64,000 nt of DNA from Brachionus rotundiformis (taxonomy: Eukaryota; Rotifera; Eurotatoria; Ploima; Brachionidae). Each line of letters begins with the position of its first letter. Position 1 is the first letter of the stretch. The position numbers and the translations under genes are program-made. Below the pieces are notes generated by a model. The model was not told where the DNA came from and searched no databases. It worked only from the letters and a program-made list of their open reading frames with translations. Shown here piece by piece: positions 1 through 11,056 of this stretch. Location of the stretch: positions 401,469 through 465,468 of the forward strand of contig JAESIW010000090.1 of the NCBI GenBank assembly GCA_016802295.1. Direction: 5' to 3'.

Positions 1-342
1 TTCTCTCTCTACCACATTGGTCTCGGTGTTTCTGATCACAATTTTATTGCTGGAAGTGGTGACCAATTTTTTATTGACCACAGATACCGAAGTCAAAGAC
101 TGAGTGTGATCGGTATAGGTTTGGCTGCTGGTCACAGTTGTGGTGCTGCCTCCGCCGCCTCCACCGCTTGAGCCGCCCCCGCCGCTGCTTGACGAAGAGC
201 TAGACGAACTACCATAGACTGGTATGAGAGCCAACGCGATCACTGTGCCAGTTACTGCTGTTACAATTACCACTGTTGACACCGTAGCTATGGTCAGGCC
301 AATCGATGTTGTTCCAGCATCGCCATCAAAAAATCGTCTCAT
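1..342 (-). CDS. Single-pass membrane protein, 5' part only (runs off the window)
   Basis: Reading the minus strand from an ATG at 342, the frame stays open for all 114 codons to the window edge, so the C-terminus is missing. The product starts MRRFFDGDAG, then has a strongly hydrophobic stretch at about residues 15-43 (rich in Thr, Val, Ile and Ala) that looks like one transmembrane helix. After PVYG comes a run of eight Ser, then Gly/Ser blocks, and then a Thr/Ser/Val-rich tail. The short basic N-terminus and the flexible linker suggest a type II or signal-anchor topology with the linker outside, but this is inferred. I do not recognise the family. The bases before the ATG are AT-rich 5' flank. 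Confidence 0.6.
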   Translation of the reverse strand, partial: MRRFFDGDAGTTSIGLTIATVSTVVIVTAVTGTVIALALIPVYGSSSSSSSSSGGGGSSGGGGGGSTTTVTSSQTYTDHTQSLTSVSVVNKKLVTTSSNKIVIRNTETNVVERE

Positions 343-1689
343 ATTCTCAAAAATTAGTTGTTATTAATACTCCAATTAACTAGATTTTATATATATGCCA
401 TTTTAATGTTTTGACTTGTTGTTTGTCAAAATTGATAAAGTTTATATCATTTTAACAAGTTGGAAAAACCAAAAATTCCAATCAATTCAATTTATTGGTA
501 TGCACAAAAAAAAAAAACTTGGATAATTATTTTTTAATCTAATGCAACAAATGTAGCAAGGCAATAGGAATTCATATCATCATTTTATATATAATATTAT
601 ATTTATATATTTAATATATATTAAATTGGCATGTGTTTTTATTTCTTTAAACTTATTTATATGCATTATCAATAAAGAAATTTTCTTCAAAAACTTGCTC
701 TCAAATTAGATCATATTCGATCAAGTTTAAATTGTTTGAATAGATAGAATTTTTTTTATCAGATGAAGATTTTTTTTAAACAAATTGAATAAAATAAAAT
801 TTGAATTCTATCAAGTTTATTATATTGAGAAATAGTTTAAAATTAGTATAAAAAAAGAATTTAGATTCTTGATCATGTTTATCAAGTATTGATCCTCATT
901 TGAAAATTGATAAGGTTTACCAATTTTGTATACAATTTGTTTTGTTTATCAGTTTTAAATATGTGCATTTTAATTGAGAACAAATTAAAATCTAAATATT
1001 GCTCTCTCATTTCCTAAATTGACCATTAGTCACCCTCCTCTTTTTGCGACCGGGCTTGGGACCGGCTTGGGCAGAGTTATGACAGAGTCAAGAAGCCAGT
1101 GGGACGTTTATCATAAACAGCGCCACTCATCCGAGCACAAGGCTGCGAACTCGGCAACTATTTAGACTAGCTTGGAACCACAAACCAAGCGACTTCTCTC
1201 TTTCAATTGAGATAAAGTCTTAACTTAAGGCTTTCAAAGTTGCATCTTTTGGTCATCCTCTTTGGGATTAATATTCTAATTTTTTAAACTGAAAGCAAAT
1301 AAGTTTTATGGAATCTTGAAAAAAAGCCGTTTAGTATAAATGGTTGACAAACCGTTTTTAATGTTAACAGCTAACAGTCATTTGATATGATGGGATTTTC
1401 AGATGAAAAAACTTACATCTGGTTCTGAGATGTGTAATTCTAATAAAACAGCTACAGAACAAGTTTACTAATAAGAGCCAACTTTGCTAGACTAAGCAAT
1501 TCATTCAAGGGAATGACTCCCAGTTTTTTCAACGAAAATCTGATTGTTTCGTTTCTTAAACTAATACGCGTTCTACTCGCGATCAACTCTTTTACTTAAA
1601 CAACGACCCTGATTTATAAATAATTAGCTTAATAAACTATTCAATAAATAATTAATGAAATTTTCTATCTAATTACTTGGTGATCAAAA
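343..1689. other. Intergenic region with a GC-richer island
   Basis: This is AT-rich DNA without a coding frame. Around 1020-1200 the composition rises sharply and the sequence becomes complex, unlike the flanks. This may be a promoter or untranslated exon of the leftmost gene (minus strand) or an old insertion. Nothing in it is recognisable. Confidence 0.4.
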
Positions 1690-2580
1690 AATTAACAGGA
1701 AAATTATAGAGATTTTCAAAAGGATATCCAAAAATTTCTTCAAAACGGAGTTGACAAAATTATTGAAAAAAATGGGGATTTAATATCTACGAAAAGAAGA
1801 CCTGCTATAAAAAACATTTACCAGGCCTGGACATTGAAAGATTAAAAATTGGAAACAGTCAAATCCCAATCCGACATTCCTTGGTATAAAATTATATCCT
1901 CAGATTGACTACAAAGAACATCTAATGGTAATTAACTCAAAACAAATCTCCTAAATTAACCTAATCAGAAAAGTTAGGATCTGTAAGTGGGAATCCTCAA
2001 TAAAAATAAATAAAATGGTCCATATGTCTCCTATTAGGTCACTTTTCGACTACTACTGTATAATAGTTCAATCGGGTACCCATAAGATCAAATCCGAAAT
2101 TCAAAAGATGCAAAATCGGATTTTGAAAATCATCAAATATTTCCCATTTGAGACAAGTATCAATACAATTCATAAAGAACTAAAAATTGATCTGATCGAT
2201 GACAGCTATTTTTGAAATTTGTTCCTACAAAGCAGAACCATGAATTAATAGCTGAAGAATCAAAGGAATATCTGGTTGATAACATCAGCAGAAACAACAC
2301 AAAATACAAAACTTCATTCGATATTATACCTTCTAATTGACAAAAATAAATGAGTGGAACAAATTACCAATAGTAGTTACCAATGCAAAATCCGTGAATG
2401 AATTTAAAAACAAACTCGATAAACATTTAAAATTGAAATAATTAATTTTCCTATTAACATAATTAAACAACTATAAGGACTTATGTTAAAAATCAGACAG
2501 CTACCATAGCGAGGCGACTTATTGTCTTGCTCCGCAGTTAATCTGCTGTAGCTCATTATTATTATTATTATTAAATAAAA
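1690..2580 (+). mobile_element. Decayed non-LTR retrotransposon (LINE), C-terminal RT part and 3' tail
   Basis: Several frame-shifted pieces read like the end of a jockey/CR1-type reverse transcriptase. They include an FLGIKLYPQIDYKEHL-like segment near 1880-1925 and an open stretch at 2015-2215 containing SLFDYYCI and MQNRILKIIK, which match the thumb/connection region that follows the RT active site. Stops and shifts break the frame. The 3' end at 2505-2580 closes with CTGCTGTAGCTC followed by an (ATT)n tail, the usual simple-repeat end of such elements. Similar CTGTAGCT-ATTATT ends occur in antisense near 27170 and 34620, so this is probably one family. Confidence 0.7.
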
Positions 2581-3930
2581 ATTATATAAAAAAAAAATTT
2601 CTTAATTTCTTTCCTTTTTTTTATATTTATCTAAATTTTCTAAAATTAAAACTACTTAAAAGAGGGCTGAAATTCGGAGATGCTCTGCAAATTCCTCTTT
2701 CCTAAATTATCCTTTAAACAAATAAATAAATATAAAAAATTTGAAGATCAAGCAACAAAGAAGCATGTCAAAAGCATTTAAGCCTAAATAAAACCAAATT
2801 TTGTCATTAAATCTATTAATTTTAAAAAAGTAATTATCTCATTAATCCATATGTGAATTATTCTAGATTAGATATTTAGTTGAAGCAAATCACTAGGAAA
2901 TAAAATGTATCATCATCATCTAAATTAATTAAACTTGTTGAAACGCTAAAAGTAATTATTTCACTAGTAATGGCTGGAACTGTCAGGATCTGATTTTAAG
3001 TGGACTGTTCAAGTGAAAAGTGTTTGGGATAAAGAAAAAGACACTTGGAATGCTTAAGTGAACGTTTTCAGTAAAGAAAAGAACTTTTGGGCAACACCTA
3101 TTACTGTCTATATACTGTCTATTAATTTGGAATATATATCATTTGATTTTTAATTTAAACATTTAAATAAAACTTTTCTTTATTAAGATATATTTTAATT
3201 AATTTCAGTCAATGACTTTTGACCAGCACAGAAAATTGCTATACCTCATTATCTGACTAAACTAGATTTATAGTTTAGTTTAGCTAAGACCTATCAGTAA
3301 TGATTGATTGGCTCTTGGAACTTTGGGTAACTTAAATTCCTACCAAGCTATGAATTAATGAATTAAATAAAACATTTGCTTTGATAATGAACCTAACGTG
3401 AACCATGTAATCTTATTACCGCCCATCTAATTTTAGCCTTCTATTCCAAAGATGTCTTTAGCCGCTCGAATAAGCCAAGAGCTATTTTTCAAATTCAAAG
3501 AATTCTTAGGTATTAATTAGGGTTTTAATTAAAGCATAGACTAGGTATTTATAAAAATGCCAAACCTTCTAGGGAATCCTGATTGATAAGTCTTCCATCA
3601 AATCAGAAAGTATACCTAGACATTTTCATACTTTTTCTAGTATCTGATTATCTGAAACAACAAAAATCATTTTTCAAATAATATTTTATTATTAATTAAT
3701 AGATAAATTTAAATAATAAAATAGATGTAGAAAGAATTGTGCACACATTTGCACATGCCAAATACGCCTGTTATTTAAAACTAATTTTCCAATTCATTCT
3801 AAAGGTTAGATCCAGCTCAATTATTTCTAATTAGATAAGATTACATTTAATGTCATTGTCAAAAAATAAAAAGCCAATAATTATTATTTAAATTTAAAAC
3901 TAATTTGCACAACATTAGCAGTAACAAGAC
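2581..3930. other. AT-rich intergenic region upstream of the GPCR
   Basis: No coding frame, RNA gene or repeat is evident. The last 100 bp before the GPCR contain several AG dinucleotides at 3918-3928. An untranslated 5' exon spliced into this position is therefore possible but unproved. Confidence 0.3.
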
Positions 3931-5205
3931 ATGTCTTTAGTGGAACTCAATTTACCATACTATTTGAGAGTGGTTGCTTTGCCATGCATAATCATATTCG
4001 GCTTTGTGCTCAACATAATCTGCTACTTTGTGACCAGAAAGATCCGCAACTTGTCCATAACAAGCCACTACATGGGCTCACTTGGCCTCATCGACTCAGG
4101 GGTTCTCCTAGTCGGTGGCGTAAACATGTGGGTCCATACCATAAACCCAGATCTATCATTCACTCTCTTGTCCATCCTGAGCTGTAAATTTGTGCCATTT
4201 TTTTTCTACACATTCGCTGACTGGTCAGTGTTTGTGATCTTGATCATGACAGCCGAGAGGCTGTACGCGGTCTGGAAGCCGCTCAAAGCGGTCAAAATCA
4301 ACCGCAAACTCCAATTCAAAGTTACCATAATCGCATCTGCATGCCTCAGTTGCTTTATCAACTGCCATTTTTTGCTCACACATTCGGTCATCAAGGCCAG
4401 AAAAGAATTCTTTGAACAAGAAACCAACCATACTGACGAGTACCAGTCCATTTGTATAGACACATTTTGGCACGAGTTCTACCAAAGCTACTGGATCTAC
4501 ATAGACGCAATGATCTATTCATTTGTGCCATTCTGTCTGCTCAGCTTGTTCAATGTGTTCATAGTCAAGTCGTTGTTCAAGGCGGCCGATGAGAGCTTTC
4601 AGCTGCTGGAAGAGAACTTGTTCAGAAAGAAGAAGAAGGCCCAGAGAAGCGTGTTGGTGGGGCCTAGGCCACTGGGCAACGGGAATGGGTGTAGTGGAGT
4701 GCGCTTTGGCAGTGTGAGAGAGTCCCTGGAGTTGGTGTTCTCGGGTGGAAAAAAGACCAAGCGCCTCAGGACCAGAATCGAGTTGTACCATCCGTACAGA
4801 AAGCTGAACAGAAGAATAGCCCTGATGCTGTTGACCTTGAATATTTCTTTTTTAGTATTCTCAATGCCGATGGTGGTCATGCAAATAATTTACTTTGCGG
4901 TGCCGCAGTTCTTGGACAGCGGCTTTGAGCCCACGCTGGATCAAAACATTACCACACCGTTTGTGATCATTTCAGAAGTGCCAATAAACGAGGACGCCAT
5001 TGCCAAATTTGACCTGATCAAGGCCATAGCTGAGCTTCTCCAATATTTGAACCATAGTACCAATTTTTTTTTGTACTCAATTAGTGGCAAGACTTTTCGC
5101 AATGAGACAAAAAAGTTTTTTATAAAAAATTTCAATTGTTGGAAAAACAGAAGACACCAAAAATCTACCAAATGTTCAATCAGATATTCTTTTAAGTCTG
5201 TTTAA
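3931..5205 (+). CDS. Rhodopsin-family (class A) G-protein-coupled receptor, peptide-receptor-like orphan
   Basis: A single-exon gene of 424 residues with seven hydrophobic segments at roughly 12-35, 46-68, 84-110, 129-150, 187-215, 294-320 and 363-386. Cys85 at the start of TM3 and Cys175 in the second outer loop can form the class A disulfide. The DRY motif is E-R-L (109-111) at the end of TM3, followed by AVWKP. The NPxxY region of TM7 is replaced by NHSTNFFLY, then SGKTFRN, a pattern known from invertebrate orphan receptors related to FMRFamide and other neuropeptide receptors. The long basic third inner loop (about 220-290) would couple to G proteins. The start is the first ATG. The ligand cannot be told from sequence. 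AATAAA at about 5322 could be the polyadenylation signal. Confidence 0.85.
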   Translation: MSLVELNLPYYLRVVALPCIIIFGFVLNIICYFVTRKIRNLSITSHYMGSLGLIDSGVLLVGGVNMWVHTINPDLSFTLLSILSCKFVPFFFYTFADWSVFVILIMTAERLYAVWKPLKAVKINRKLQFKVTIIASACLSCFINCHFLLTHSVIKARKEFFEQETNHTDEYQSICIDTFWHEFYQSYWIYIDAMIYSFVPFCLLSLFNVFIVKSLFKAADESFQLLEENLFRKKKKAQRSVLVGPRPLGNGNGCSGVRFGSVRESLELVFSGGKKTKRLRTRIELYHPYRKLNRRIALMLLTLNISFLVFSMPMVVMQIIYFAVPQFLDSGFEPTLDQNITTPFVIISEVPINEDAIAKFDLIKAIAELLQYLNHSTNFFLYSISGKTFRNETKKFFIKNFNCWKNRRHQKSTKCSIRYSFKSV

Positions 5206-6073
5206 TTGATTTTTTTTAATTTATAACAAAATTAACTTTTAAGATTAATTAATTTTGATTTTATCATTTGTCAAAAGTTTTTATAAATTTTTTTTTTTTC
5301 TTATTACTTTTTTAAGCTATGAATAAACTAATTAAAAAACAATTATTATTAAATTATTGAATTAAAGTATTCAATTTTTTTTTAATTTATGTAACATATT
5401 TAAAATTTGCCAATAGAAAATAGATTTGTTTAAAGGTCATTTTTATTAATCTAATTAATAATTATCACTAGCTTGTTTAGACTGTCAAATTTTTGAAATT
5501 ATCTTGAAACATATTTGACAAGTAAAATTAAAACAAAAAAAGTATTTAATTCTTTAAATTACTTATTTATTAAAAAAAGTAATACACATTAGTAATTATA
5601 TTAAATTTGCTTGACAAATTTTTAATCAATCAATGAGTTCATGATATCAAATGATTTAATTTTTGTACCATTATCGATTTTATCTTATTCTAGACATTTA
5701 TCATACGGCAAGATTTTTATTTTTTGAATATATTTTTGCCTTAATTTAAATTTTTATCAAGCTTAGAAAAAAATTGATAAATTAATAATATTTATTAATT
5801 AGAAATTATTTTTTAAATTTCTAATATCAAGCAAGACCTTTATTTAATAAAAAATAATAAAAACCAACTAATTAGATATAAACATAAATTTATATTTAAA
5901 TAATTAATTTTTAATAAAATCTCAAATTCATGAAATTGAAAAATTTTGCCAAAAAATAAACAAAAATAATAAAAGATAATAATTAATTTTTGAAAATTTT
6001 TATTCTTAATTTTTATTTAAACTACAGATAAAAAATGAATCTAGATTTAAAAATCCTTTTACTTTGATAAGAT
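5206..6073. other. AT-rich intergenic region between convergent genes
   Basis: This is the 3' flank of the GPCR (+) and of the secreted Cys-rich gene (-). It is very AT-rich and contains no coding frame. I see only poly-T/poly-A runs and candidate AATAAA signals. Confidence 0.35.
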
Positions 6074-7287
6074 TTAACATTGTTTGCATGCTTTTTTGCA
6101 TTTTTTGGTTATTGGTTTACCATTTAGATAGTACTCGTCGCCACATAGACCCTGCTGGGCATAGTAGTTACATATATCGTCATCAAAGTTGTCACACAAA
6201 TTTGCCAACTTGTTTTCTATCTTGAACTTTTTCAGCACCTTTGTGGGAGCATTTTTATCGCCAGCCTTGTTTGATGCATCACTTGCCGTGGGCTTTCTAG
6301 TGGCGCCACTTTTAGGTACACATTTGTAGGCTATATTTCCAAGCGAGACGCATTTTTCGTCCACTTGGCACGGATTTGGCAAACACGAGTCCCTCAACTG
6401 GCACAAATCGCCATGATAGCCCAATGCACAATCGCACATAAAGCCAAACACGCTCTCATTGCTTGTTTTTATATTCAAACACTTGCCTCCATTTTGGCAA
6501 ACATTTTCTTGCGGACATTGGATAGGAGTCGCCTTGCACTTGCCACATGTCCTTGGACACAGAATTTTTACCGAAAGACCGTTCACTTTGGCCGATGAGC
6601 AAGTATTTTTGTATCTTGGACAATCAAAATAGCGATCTGTACACGATACCATCTCGTACTCTGCAACAAAGCAAATCTTAGACAATTATCTATTTAAATT
6701 TGAGTTTATTTACTTTTGCATGTGTCACAGCAAATTGTGCGAAAGTTGGAATTGGTGCAGTAGGCGGTGGTAGCCTGGCCAATCTTTTCAATGTGCTTTA
6801 GAACTTGTTTGCATTCCATTTGAGGCGTGGGCAAGCTCATGCCAATGGATTCCTGTGTGACCAAATCGTCTCCAAACAGGCACTCGCCCACCAGACCTTT
6901 CGAGTTTTTGATACAGCTTTTTTGGAGACAAATCTTGCCCGATGCACAAGTGGTTCCGTCTTTGGCTCCATCGGACAGCTTAATGCATGGCTCTTTGATA
7001 CTCTTGCGGCAATACAAACTCTCACATACCACATTTGCATAAGACTTATATTATTAATTTTATTTTTAGATAATTATTTATTCTTTTATTTTTTTTTTAA
7101 TAAATTAATTCTCTCTTACTCGACAAAACGAGGCCTCTTTGCCAAGCAGAATTTTGCACTGCTCATCCGGATTTATCAATTGACCAGAGTCGATGCCATG
7201 AAAGTTGCGCGAGTTGGTTTTGTTTTCCTCTTTGGCATGGACCAACGCGCCGCAAACCAAGCCCACAACAAATATTGTTCTTATCAT
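6074..7287 (-). CDS. Secreted ADAMTS-Cys-rich / ShK / EGF multidomain protein
   Basis: Three exons joined by phase: 7287-7120, 7044-6714 and 6660-6074, with introns of 75 and 53 bp, giving 361 residues. Residues 1-18 form a signal peptide ending ALVHA. Next comes a module like the cysteine-rich domain of ADAMTS proteases (DEQCKILLGKEASFC, then VCESLYC, then a GTTCASGKICL segment). A six-Cys ShK-like module closing CCDTCK follows, then a second ShK (CTDRYFDC to CGKC), an EGF-like repeat (CQNGGKC ... CDCALGYHGDLC), a shorter Cys-rich EGF-like piece, a Lys/Ser/Thr/Ala-rich linker, and a third ShK ending KACKQC. There is no metalloprotease domain, no HExxH motif and no transmembrane segment, so it is an extracellular, probably non-enzymatic matrix or secreted protein. 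A TATATATAAAT stretch at about 7436-7446 on the minus strand could serve as its TATA box. Confidence 0.8.
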
Positions 7288-7299
7288 TATTTATTACTC

Positions 7300-8518
7300 T
7301 TTTCTTTTAATAAATTTAAATTGAATATATTTTAGTTTTTTTATACCAATTCTAAAATAAAAATATTTATCTTTGTAATGATCGATTACAGCCCTTGGCT
7401 TCAAGTCAACCCCAAGCCGTCAATTTGCGCGGACATTTATATATATGCCTTGCAGATTAGAGCGGATTGGATAGATATAATAATGAGTACTTAATAATAT
7501 AGATTAGATTATAATTGTGAATAGTCAAAGATTAAGTAATAGATATGTTTGATTTTGGTGAATTAGTGCGTAACCAGAGGCCATAAGGCCATTTTGTTCG
7601 CCTTGGGTAACTACAAAAAATTAACTTTTGCTTTTAGTGATTGATTTGTGGTTGGTCAAGCGTGAAATGGACACTTTTTGTTCTGGCAAAATACTCACAC
7701 CATTTATCACCTAAACAATTAGAATATCTTTTCATATGTTAAGCTATTAATTATATTAAGTTTAATAAACACACTATAATATATAAGACTTAATTAAAAA
7801 ATTTTGGCCAATTTAATATTGTTAAAATATTTTTTTTTATAAAAGATAAATTTAAATGAGGAAAATTATCAATGCTGGCAAAATTCAAAATCTCTTAATC
7901 AAAAAAATCAAATCCAAAAAAAATTTAATTAATTTAATTTTTAATTAGATTTTTATGGATGCTAAATTAATTTATCTATTTAAAACAAATATTAATTATG
8001 TATATATTGATACAAAGTTATAAAAATTTTAGTTAATAAAATAATCTATGCTTGGTAAATTATAAAAAATCTCTTAGTATTATCAAATCTTAAAAAAACT
8101 TAAATAATTTTATTTTTAGTCGAAATTTCAAAATTAACTATATAAATGTAAAATTAATTTTAATCCCTTTAAATTCAAAAAAGATTGATTTTTTTTTGAT
8201 ATCACAATTATTTAATTAATTTATTCAATAGATTGATAGAAAGTTGAACAAATATTTTTTTTTCAAATAGATAAATTTTAATCAATTAAATTATCTATGT
8301 GGGTAAAATTTAAATTTATAACAATGCAAATTTTACTAGTCTTTAAATAGTCTAATTTATCTATTTAAAGATCTGTGAATAAAAAATTTTCTCTCAAATG
8401 TTATCAAGCAATAGATAATATCAACCATAAGAGAAAGATAAATATATTTTCAAATAATTTAAATTTATTAAATGAATAAATAGATGTACATGATGTTAAC
8501 TATGGGAGAAAAAAAGGT
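7300..8518. other. AT-rich intergenic region with the likely promoter of the secreted Cys-rich gene
   Basis: Positions 7380-7620 are more complex than the rest and include the TATA-like stretch at 7436-7446 and a GC-richer block at 7565-7615, so the promoter of the minus-strand secreted protein probably lies here. From 7700 to 8500 I see only AT-rich sequence with no coding frame. Confidence 0.35.
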
Positions 8519-9148
8519 CTACTTGGCCGAGAGTATAACAATTGATTGATTGGTGCGGACCAGATTGGTAACCAAATTGATCCATACGTGCATTAATGAA
8601 ACCAATGACCATAGGATACAAAACGAAACAAAGACAATGAATATCAAATAGAGCAAAAATTCCAGATCAAATGAGTTTAGGTCAAATTTTCTTATGAGAC
8701 CAGTGAGAAGTGTGACCAGAGCTAGGAGGTTGCATACCAGGCCAGTTAGGTAAAAAAAATTGACCAAAAAAAAGCGATTTTTTTCCTGTTGGTTCATGTG
8801 GAGGCCATTAAAGGACCACTTGCGCACCGAATTTAGTCTTTTCTCAATCCTGAACTCGCACTTGCACAGCTCGCAGGCTTTTTTGTTCTTCATGGTAACC
8901 CATTTTTGCAAGCAAGCCTCGTGCACACTGGATATGGTGCCAGAGCAATTGCACGGCCGAATGAACGTGCTACGAGTCTTGGCCTCCAAGTGACATATGC
9001 GGCACATGTACAAGCTCTCATTGGTGCGCACAGACACTGTCTCTTGCTTAATACCATCTAAATTTTCCATTTGAATCAAAAAGCTCTCAGTTGCTTCACC
9101 ACTTTCTTCTGACTCATTGCGCTGCTCGGTGCATTCTAAATTCGACAT
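8519..9148 (-). CDS. MARCHF2/3-like membrane-associated RING-CH E3 ubiquitin ligase
   Basis: Intronless, 209 residues. A C4HC3 RING-CH finger spans about residues 49-97: CRIC, CNCSGT, HEACLQKW, then CELCKCEF. It recruits the E2 enzyme. Two transmembrane helices follow (about 127-150 and 164-190), which place the finger on the cytosolic face of endosomal or plasma membranes. The end of the second helix and the following basic stretch (FCILWSLVS ... RTNQSIVIL) resemble MARCHF2/3 more than MARCHF1/8. Family members ubiquitinate membrane cargo and direct it to lysosomes. The start codon is the first in-frame ATG. It is transcribed divergently from CFAP299, with about 350 bp between the start codons. 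Confidence 0.88.
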   Translation of the reverse strand: MSNLECTEQRNESEESGEATESFLIQMENLDGIKQETVSVRTNESLYMCRICHLEAKTRSTFIRPCNCSGTISSVHEACLQKWVTMKNKKACELCKCEFRIEKRLNSVRKWSFNGLHMNQQEKNRFFLVNFFYLTGLVCNLLALVTLLTGLIRKFDLNSFDLEFLLYLIFIVFVSFCILWSLVSLMHVWINLVTNLVRTNQSIVILSAK

Positions 9149-9497
9149 TTTTGAAATTCTTTGCCAAATTCTAATTTGTGTAGTTGCTTTTTATTTAGAA
9201 GTTTAAATTGGTCTCATCCAATGCTTTAACACAAGCCTTGTTATTTATTCTAACAATCTAGAGCAATATTTTTAGGCTTTACAAGATGGTTCTAAATTTA
9301 GCTCAGCTTGTTCTAAGTCCGCTTTGGTTTGGAAAATGTTTGACACTAAGAGGACATTGCTAGCACTTGAAAAGTCCGCGCTGACAATCCACGGACAATT
9401 TTGAATAATTGGCGTTGCCATGGCAACCAACTTTTTGCATATAAATACCAAATTAGAGTGTTTGAACTACACAAATCATAATTGTTTTGCTTTGAAT
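9149..9497. promoter_or_regulatory. Short divergent promoter region between the RING-CH gene and CFAP299
   Basis: The 349 bp between the two opposing start codons must hold both promoters, unless untranslated exons lie further out. It is GC-richer than the intergenic average at 9290-9420. It holds a perfect X-box at 9414-9427 and a TATAAAT at 9440-9446, placed 58 to 52 bp before the chosen CFAP299 start codon. Confidence 0.6.
9414..9427. promoter_or_regulatory. X-box, RFX-type ciliary regulatory site
   Basis: GTTGCCATGGCAAC is a perfect 14-bp palindrome and a full match to the RFX X-box consensus (GTNRCC, spacer of 0-3, RGYAAC). RFX factors bind it in promoters of ciliary genes throughout animals, typically within about 150 bp of the start codon. 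Here it lies 71 bp upstream of CFAP299, whose product is an axonemal protein, and 13 bp before a TATA-like box. Confidence 0.8.
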
Positions 9498-11056
9498 ATG
9501 ATGGAAGAAGACGCTGCCAACGACCACGATGCTGTCATCGAGTTCGCTACATACGAGGACTTTTTGGACTCGCAGATATCCAGTCTTGACCTGTACTATC
9601 TAGAGGTTGCATTTTACTTTTATTTTGCTCATTTGCCAATCTTAATTTAAATGCTTAGGATGAGGAGCTGGCCAGAGAACTGGTAGAGCTGGGCTACCGG
9701 GGATCCGGAGAGGTGCTCAAGCGCGAGGAGTTCGAGGCCCGAAAGCTCGCCGCCGAGGCCAACAAACAGTCGAAAAAAAACCAACAGCAGTATATATTAA
9801 TTATTAATTATTTTAATTGTTTTAATTAATAAAATATTTTTGCATTTTTTGTAAGAATTTATTTTTTTTTAGAATTTTGTCAAGCGCTGGTAAAAGCCTC
9901 AAGGATAACTTTCTAATTGAGTTGGCCAAGAGAGAAGAGCCGAACAGAACTGGCAAAATGACCACAATTATATTCATTAGAGACAAGAACTCGCGTGGTC
10001 AAGAAATATCCGGCTACATAGACTACGCGCACAGACTCAAGAGCGAAGATTTCAACGCTTACTTTAATGGTAAAAAATTGCTGCCCAAGCCGACTGATTT
10101 GAGCTTTTACAATTGGGAAAACCAAATGATTGTGTCCAATAATACGCCCAATTACCAAGTAATAGCCGAGAGTGTCAAAGGCTTGCTGTTCAAGAACAAA
10201 AGAGACAGAAAGTTGGTCAATGTCGACCCATATGTAAATAATTTTTAGCTTTTTTTCTCATTTAATTTTTAAATATTTTTTTAAATATCTTATATTGTCT
10301 ATTATAAAGTAATATAATTTTGAAAGTGTCTCAAAATTTCAGACTCTAAATTGATTTATTTTTCAATTTTTGTCTATTTAAAATTTTAATTTAATCAATC
10401 TAAAATTTGTCTAATTAGCAAAATGTAATATTGGTGGACTAAACAATATAATTAATTTAGCTGACATATTTTGCAAAAAAATATACTTTTTAGGATAATA
10501 TATTTAATACTTTGGTAGGTGTTAACTTACTTTTATAAATGATAATGTAAACTAAATATTATACTATTTAAATTAACCAAGTATTTTGATCAAGTTAATA
10601 AGATGTATTTGGAACTATATCATGAACCAAAAAATATCACTTGACAATGGCGTTTGTGGCAAATTAGATTTTCAATAGCCAAAAAAATGCAAAATAAATG
10701 ATACAGATATGAAAAAAAATTGTTTATTAATTTTATTTTATTATAATTTAAAAAATTTATTTTTACATCTAGATTAAAATTGAGATAAAATATTTGTCTA
10801 ATTTATCTCAAAATAAGCTTTAGAAGCAAATTTAATGCTAAGATTTTGTTAAGTTAGACTTAAAAAAAAAGAAAAAAAAATTTATTCCAACTCTGGACTA
10901 AACTTTTATTAAAATCAAAACCTATTTTATTAAATTAATTAATAAATTTATTAATTTTAGTCGGCACCGGGAGATAACACAACAAGGATCGAAATTGAGA
11001 ATGACAAGTACACACAGATAGTGTTCTATGACCACATAACCAGAAGAAAAACATAA
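9498..11056 (+). CDS. CFAP299: Cilia- and flagella-associated protein 299
   Basis: Four exons: 9498-9605, 9659-9789, 9873-10233 and 10961-11056. They give 231 residues, against about 233 in mammals as I recall. The protein keeps the family's signature blocks: TYEDFLDSQI ... DLYYLE, then LVELGYRGSGE and the EEFEARKLA segment, then the long conserved core beginning SSAGKSLKDNF with IFIRDKNSRGQEISGYIDYA, PTDLSFYNW and NYQVIAES, and the closing YDHITRRKT. All junctions are GT-AG and keep phase. Introns are 53, 83 and 727 bp. An in-frame ATG at 9420 would add 26 residues, but it sits inside the X-box and upstream of the TATA-like box, so I chose the ATG at 9498. The protein belongs to motile cilia and sperm flagella. 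AATAAA signals lie at 11112 and 11127. Confidence 0.92.

Noticed and set aside
9420..9497. Upstream in-frame ATG for CFAP299
   Set aside because: It is embedded in the X-box palindrome and precedes the TATA-like box, so it should lie outside the transcript. The family N-terminus is short.
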